DNA from: Chlorobiaceae bacterium | GTDB lineage: Bacteria; Bacteroidota; Chlorobiia; Chlorobiales; Chlorobiaceae | DNA length: 54,797 nucleotides | Assembly: GCA_013334865.1 (NCBI GenBank) | Contig: JAAXWS010000016.1 | Span: 1-54,797, forward strand | Direction of reading: 5' to 3' | Part shown: piece after piece, positions 51,401-54,797 of the stretch | Layout of the letters: each line of letters opens with the position of its first letter | How positions within the stretch are numbered: position 1 is the first letter of the stretch | Position numbers and translations under genes: made by a program | Notes under the pieces: generated by a model | What the model saw: the letters and a program-made list of their open reading frames with translations, nothing else | Database searches by the model: none | Told to the model about the DNA's origin: nothing

Positions 51401-54400
51401 TGTTACCGATACGAGTGTGACTGGAACCTATAACGGGGACTCCCGTATCGGCGGCATTGTGGGTTACAATTCGGGTATGCTGGCGGGCGTGAACGTGACG
51501 AATGCGACGGTAAGTGCTGCGGGTCAGTACGTCGGCGGCATGGTAGGGTATAATAATGGGATGATAACTGCTGCCGATGTGTACGGCGCGACAGTGAGCG
51601 GAAGCAACTATATTGGCGGGCTTGTCGGTAGGAACTATTCACCAGGCAATATCAGCGCCTCGAACGTAACGAATTCGACGGTCAACGGATCGGGTCAGTA
51701 TGTCGGTGGCCTGGTGGGGGACAATACTGGAACCCTGAGCAGCGTGACTGCCAGCGGGACGACGGTTACGGGACATAGTTACGTTGGGGGATTGGTTGGA
51801 AGCAATGGCGGGAACATTGACTCAGTATCACTGACGGACGCGAAGGTGTATGGTTCTGGTACTAATTATGTGGGAGGTTTGGCTGGCCTGAACACCGGTA
51901 CGATCTACAATTCGAGGGTGGCCGGGGGTACGGTGTCCGGAAGTATCAATATGCAGGATATCGGAGGGCTTGTCGGCCGTAATTCTGCGGGTGGCATGAT
52001 CAGCGGATCGGGCGTGAGCGGTACGGCTTTGGCTGGCACTCGCGCTAATGTTGACATTGGTGGACTGGTAGGCCAAAACTTTGCTGCTATCAGCCAATCT
52101 GGTGTGACCAGCGTAACGATTACCGGGACCAATTATATCGGAGGAATGGTAGGCCTGAACGTTTCGGGCGGGACGGTCAATGGCGGAACGGTGACGAATG
52201 CAACCCTGTCGGGGACGAACGCTACGTCTTCCTATATCGGCGGGTTGGTTGGGTATCTCGTCGGCGGCTCGATAACCGGCTCGAGCGTGATCGGTGGTTC
52301 GGTAAAAGGTGCAGGCCAGTATGTGGGTGGACTTGTCGGTGCGATGCTTCCTTTCTCAGGGTACAACTTTACAGGGGCGGCAATCGTCAGCTCGAATGTT
52401 TCCGGTACCCGGGTGAGCGGAAGCGGGAATAATGTCGGCGGGCTTCTTGGGGCAAATGCGGGTTCTCTGTCCGCCGTGAGCGTGACGGACGCAGCCGTTG
52501 CCGGAGTGGGCAACATCGGTGGACTCGTTGGCAGCAACATGGTATACACAACAACCGGTGCGAACTATACAGGAACGATTGTCAGCTCGGGTGTGGTCGG
52601 CGGTTCGGTGAGCGGCGCCGGGCAGTATGTGGGCGGCTTCGCGGGCATCAACAGCAACAGCGTGATCTGCGGATCCATCAGCGTGAGCGGCACTGCGGTG
52701 ACGGGCTCGTACAGCGGGGCAGGATATATCGGTGGCCTGGTTGGCGCAAATACGGGAACGTTGAGCAGTGCTACGGTTACGAGCGCGAGCGTCGCGGGTT
52801 CGACATCGACCAGCGAGATCGGTGGCCTGGTCGGACGGAACAGTGGAGGTACGATAAATGATTCAGGCGTGCTTGGCGGCTCGGTGAGCGGACTCCAGTA
52901 TATCGGCGGCCTGGTCGGCGACAACAGTTCGGGAGTGCTGAGCGGTGTAAGCGTGAGCGGCACGACGGTATCGGGCAGTTTCAGCGGGTCCGGTTATATC
53001 GGCGGCCTTGCAGGGTACAACGCCGGGACGCTGACAAACGTAGCCGCTACCAGTGTGGCCGTGTCAGGAGCATCGACGACCGACCGGGTCGGCGGGCTTG
53101 TGGGAAGGAACAGCGGGGTCATTGACGCCGGCAAGGTCCTGGGTGGCAGCGTGAGCGGGCGTAATGACATCGGCGGCCTCGTCGGGTATCAGGATGGTTC
53201 GGCCATCAGGAGCTATGCCACCTCCACGGTGACCGGCTCCAGCGATGTCGGCGGGCTGGTCGGCGGAAACTACGGTTCAGTCAGCCAGAGCTATGCGATC
53301 GGCACGGTCTCTGGAAGCGAGAATGTCGGCGGACTTGTCGGACTTCAGGGCACCTCTTCAAGCATTGTCGACAGCTATGCAGCAGGACTCGTCAGGGGCA
53401 CGAATTCCGTCGGCGGGCTTGCCGGACGTGTTACCGCCGGCACCATCTCGAGGTCGTATGCACTTGGAGTCGTCAACGGCAGCTCTTTTGCCGGGGCACT
53501 GATCGGCCAGCGAAGCGCTGGGGTGACGATCGCGAACACCTGTTACAATACCGATATCAATGTCGGGATGAACGGCGTCGGCGGCACGAGCCCTGATCTG
53601 ACCGGCGTGACTGGTGCGGACAGTTCAGCCTTGAGGAGTTTTTCCACCTATTCCGGTTATGATTTCACATCCGTCTGGAATATCGATTCGACCCAAACCA
53701 ATACCAACCTCGGGTATCCCTACCTTAGAGGGTTGGATGTTGCCGTGGGGGTTTACGTGGTGCCTTCAGGCAGCAGCGTCTACGGTGACCAGCCAACGGT
53801 CCCATCCTATATTTACGACTCTGCGGCCAATGGCAACGGAACCGATATTGCCAACGCCAGCCCGACCGGTACTCCCGTTTGGACAACGTTACCCGGTCAA
53901 ACGTCACCCGCAGGCAGTTATGACCTGGCCTATGTCAGCGGAATCACCCTTGGGACTCCCGGATATTGGCTCTATCTGGGTTTGCCAGGAACCTGGACGG
54001 TCCAGAAGGCTCCGCTTGGTGTCACCGTATCGGGAGTCTATAGCGGGTCGACGACGATCGTGCCGACGAGTTTCAGCGTCAATGGGCTGAAGAACAGCGA
54101 GACGATCGATAGCCTGACTTCAGCGACGTTGCATTCTAAGGAGGTGAGCGCGAACGGAAGCAACTATGTGACCTCGCTTTCGATCGGGAGCGGATCGGCG
54201 TCGATGGACAACTACGCGTTGAGCCTTGCCTACAACGCCACCGTTGGCACGACCAGGAACATGGCGACGCTCAGCCGGAAGGCGCTGAACCTTACGATCA
54301 GCAAGACGTACGATGGCAATGCCGAGTTTGAGAAAACGGATACCTATTCGCTTGACGGTTACTGCCAGAATGACAGTGTCGTTCTGAACTCGGGCATTGG

Positions 54401-54797
54401 TGCGGTATGCAGCAAGGATGCCGGGTCATACACTAGCTTCGTGAGTGGCGGGTTTGCGCTGGACAACAACAACTATACCCTTGATGGTGGCGCTGTCAGT
54501 GCGACGATCGGGAGGGCGAGCGCGACGGTGACGGGCAACAGCGCCAGCGGGACCTACAGCGGGGTTGCGCAGGGCGTGAGCGGGTTCACGGTGACGGGCC
54601 TGGTGAACAATGAGAGCGCGAGCATGCTGACGAGCCCCACTGCAAGCGGAGCCACGGGGACCAACGTCGGGAGCTACTCGAACACGGTGAGCGGCAACAT
54701 GGCCGACGGGAACTACAACCTGACCTTCGTCAATGGTACGCTGACGATCGGGAGGGCGAGCGCGACGGTGACGGGCAACAGCGCCAGCGGGACCTAC
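48450..54797 (+). CDS. Giant TpsA exoprotein with GLUG and MBG/YDG repeats, 3' end outside the window
   Basis: An open frame of 2116 codons without a stop. Residues 1-50 are an extended signal peptide (ESPR: MNRIHRIIWSEIKSRW, then VVSEKAGSKG) followed by a hydrophobic core (LTFGALSLAALVSTARPAMG). Residues about 55-330 are a haemagglutination-activity secretion domain with GQLFLLNRSGVIFG; the usual NPNG is here NRSG. Residues about 590-1700 hold about 30 GLUG-like repeats (YVGGLVGYNTGTL-type), consistent with a long beta-helix. Residues about 1945-2015 form a YDG-like unit (KALNLTISKTYDGN) and 2022-2101 an 80-residue MBG-like unit that begins to repeat at the window end. It is presumably secreted by the TpsB at 38020 as an adhesin-like surface fibre. 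Confidence 0.88.
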   Translation, partial: MNRIHRIIWSEIKSRWIVVSEKAGSKGCPILTFGALSLAALVSTARPAMGLDPGSLPTGGAVVAGSGTITTDGLKMTVRQNTPQLIANWSSFNIGEKAGVEFVQPGQTATALNRISDENPSVIMGSLTSNGQLFLLNRSGVIFGRTARVDVGGLLASSLNLLDSDFLAGRYKFTGEGGAGAVINRGEITARQGGVVALMAPTVSNEGTISAQGGSVLLAAANEVTLDFGGDGLISYTIDKGAVDAQVLNSGLVKVDRGMVVMTAQAADALTTAAVNNTGIVEARTLQNRGGRILLLADMERGTTTVAGTLDASAPEGGDGGFVETSGGRVKISDGTVVDTHAVSGSAGTWLIDPADFTIASGKTGSINGGTPSGDVSGQTLSNALGSGNVTILSSQGSTANGYGDINVNDTVSWSANTTLTLTAARNICINAQMTLTGSSNLAMNPATTNTTGVVTDNSITGGTVLVGMNSDGTFKGKIDFFQADGVTPRSGTGHLSIGGTGCTLVSSLSALQGITGGLAGSYALGADISGSNFTAIGTTSSRFTGQFEGLGHTISNLAITGTTGVGLFGAIGPSATIRNLILDLGSSTISGVTYVGGLVGYNTGGTINNSVVNGGTLTASGNYAGGLVGYNSGGLIMGATVRGSTLSGSGSYLGGLVGGNTGTVSASSVTDTNVTSSYAGNTYAGGLAGSNSGTLAGVRVSGGSVKGITHLGGLVGSNTGTVSGSSVTGSTVTSTYNADAFVGGLAGANSGTLTGVSVTSATVKGKSYIGGMAGTNAGTIVDASVTNATVNGSSYIGGMAGYNAGTVIASGVTDTSVTGTYSDSYLGGLVGYNSGTLDRVSVTNATVSAVGQAGGLVGRNAATGIVVNSSVTGGTVTGVQYIGGMAGYNAGILSASNVTDVTVTSTYNVDPNLGGLAGFNSGTLAGVHVTNASVTAAGQYVGGLVGNNTGTLSSASVTNATVKGKSYIGGMAGYNAGTVIASGVTDTSVTGTYNGDSRIGGIVGYNSGMLAGVNVTNATVSAAGQYVGGMVGYNNGMITAADVYGATVSGSNYIGGLVGRNYSPGNISASNVTNSTVNGSGQYVGGLVGDNTGTLSSVTASGTTVTGHSYVGGLVGSNGGNIDSVSLTDAKVYGSGTNYVGGLAGLNTGTIYNSRVAGGTVSGSINMQDIGGLVGRNSAGGMISGSGVSGTALAGTRANVDIGGLVGQNFAAISQSGVTSVTITGTNYIGGMVGLNVSGGTVNGGTVTNATLSGTNATSSYIGGLVGYLVGGSITGSSVIGGSVKGAGQYVGGLVGAMLPFSGYNFTGAAIVSSNVSGTRVSGSGNNVGGLLGANAGSLSAVSVTDAAVAGVGNIGGLVGSNMVYTTTGANYTGTIVSSGVVGGSVSGAGQYVGGFAGINSNSVICGSISVSGTAVTGSYSGAGYIGGLVGANTGTLSSATVTSASVAGSTSTSEIGGLVGRNSGGTINDSGVLGGSVSGLQYIGGLVGDNSSGVLSGVSVSGTTVSGSFSGSGYIGGLAGYNAGTLTNVAATSVAVSGASTTDRVGGLVGRNSGVIDAGKVLGGSVSGRNDIGGLVGYQDGSAIRSYATSTVTGSSDVGGLVGGNYGSVSQSYAIGTVSGSENVGGLVGLQGTSSSIVDSYAAGLVRGTNSVGGLAGRVTAGTISRSYALGVVNGSSFAGALIGQRSAGVTIANTCYNTDINVGMNGVGGTSPDLTGVTGADSSALRSFSTYSGYDFTSVWNIDSTQTNTNLGYPYLRGLDVAVGVYVVPSGSSVYGDQPTVPSYIYDSAANGNGTDIANASPTGTPVWTTLPGQTSPAGSYDLAYVSGITLGTPGYWLYLGLPGTWTVQKAPLGVTVSGVYSGSTTIVPTSFSVNGLKNSETIDSLTSATLHSKEVSANGSNYVTSLSIGSGSASMDNYALSLAYNATVGTTRNMATLSRKALNLTISKTYDGNAEFEKTDTYSLDGYCQNDSVVLNSGIGAVCSKDAGSYTSFVSGGFALDNNNYTLDGGAVSATIGRASATVTGNSASGTYSGVAQGVSGFTVTGLVNNESASMLTSPTASGATGTNVGSYSNTVSGNMADGNYNLTFVNGTLTIGRASATVTGNSASGTY
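50841..51427 (+). repeat. 71-bp identical direct repeats inside tpsA
   Basis: Bases 50841-50911 and 51357-51427 are identical, 516 bases (172 codons) apart, within the GLUG region. Recombination between them would delete or duplicate 172 residues in frame. Confidence 0.85.
54503..54797 (+). repeat. Start of a 240-bp tandem repeat of the MBG-like module
   Basis: Bases 54503-54557 recur identically at 54743-54797 (55 of 55), 240 bases or 80 codons apart. The second copy is cut by the window end, so more modules probably follow. Confidence 0.85.

Noticed and set aside
49154-52963. Several minus-strand frames opposite tpsA, rich in Pro/Thr
   Set aside because: They are complements of the Gly/Ser/Thr GLUG repeats. 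The plus frame has a signal peptide and known domains and is continuous over 6 kb.

Overview
The window looks like chromosomal DNA of a green sulfur bacterium (Chlorobi, Chlorobium/Chlorobaculum-like). It is GC-rich and tightly packed. It carries a metK-ahcY operon with a structured leader of the kind described only in Chlorobi (SAM-Chlorobi RNA), a NifO-type ArsC-like protein, and the order pheT - coiled-coil protein - zapA - rny. The readable promoters are ordinary sigma70 type (TTGCAC/TTGACA, 16-18 bp, TATAAT-like). The lineage is inferred from gene content and was not checked by any search.

Region 1 (1-4 kb) handles sulfur amino acids. It holds the start of cysK (minus), a LuxR-type response regulator, and the divergent pair metY (minus) / metB (plus). 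The metY-metB intergenic region is heavily regulated: a matched pair of TTAAC-N4-GTTAA palindromes lies towards the two genes, a SAM-I riboswitch with a readable terminator/antiterminator precedes metB, and a separate attenuator-like terminator precedes metY. Region 2 (4-14 kb) is mixed housekeeping: a YgjP-like metallopeptidase, alanine dehydrogenase, a PPC-domain protein, a beta-rich exported protein, a NifO-like protein, a SulP permease, rubrerythrin, two alpha/beta hydrolases, trpF and tRNA-Gln. Region 3 (14-17 kb) is the metK-ahcY operon and its leader RNA, so three separate RNA or attenuation controls on methionine/SAM metabolism occur within 17 kb.

Region 4 (17-27 kb) holds a nucleotidyltransferase, a Nudix hydrolase, a tRNA Pro-Arg-His-Glu operon, pheT-(coiled coil)-zapA, a 6S-like structured RNA, rny, a MITE-like repeat expanded into a 75-bp minisatellite, hisB, a DUF2905 protein, secG and tRNA-Lys. 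Region 5 (27-37.9 kb) has small exported or membrane proteins (COG4315 type, a superinfection-immunity-like protein, a Lys/Ala-rich protein), an atypical SDR, three unrecognised proteins, an LptF/G permease, a thioesterase, an NFACT/RqcH protein, dCMP deaminase, ribD, DoxX and an ABC ATPase.

Region 6 (37.9 kb to the end) is the most striking. It encodes a candidate glycosylated two-partner secretion system. A TpsB outer-membrane transporter is followed directly by an 1180-residue protein with a glycosyltransferase-like domain at each end and five TPR super-repeats of exactly 105 residues between them. After tpx, ribE and rarA come a TolC-like channel and a giant TpsA exoprotein (over 2100 residues, running off the window) with an extended signal peptide, a haemagglutination-type secretion domain, about 30 GLUG-type repeats, and YDG/MBG-like modules. 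A nearly identical 17-mer lies upstream of both tpsB and tpsA. Heptanucleotide (GTTGATA)n arrays recur in several intergenic spaces and form the 3' end of the TPR gene.
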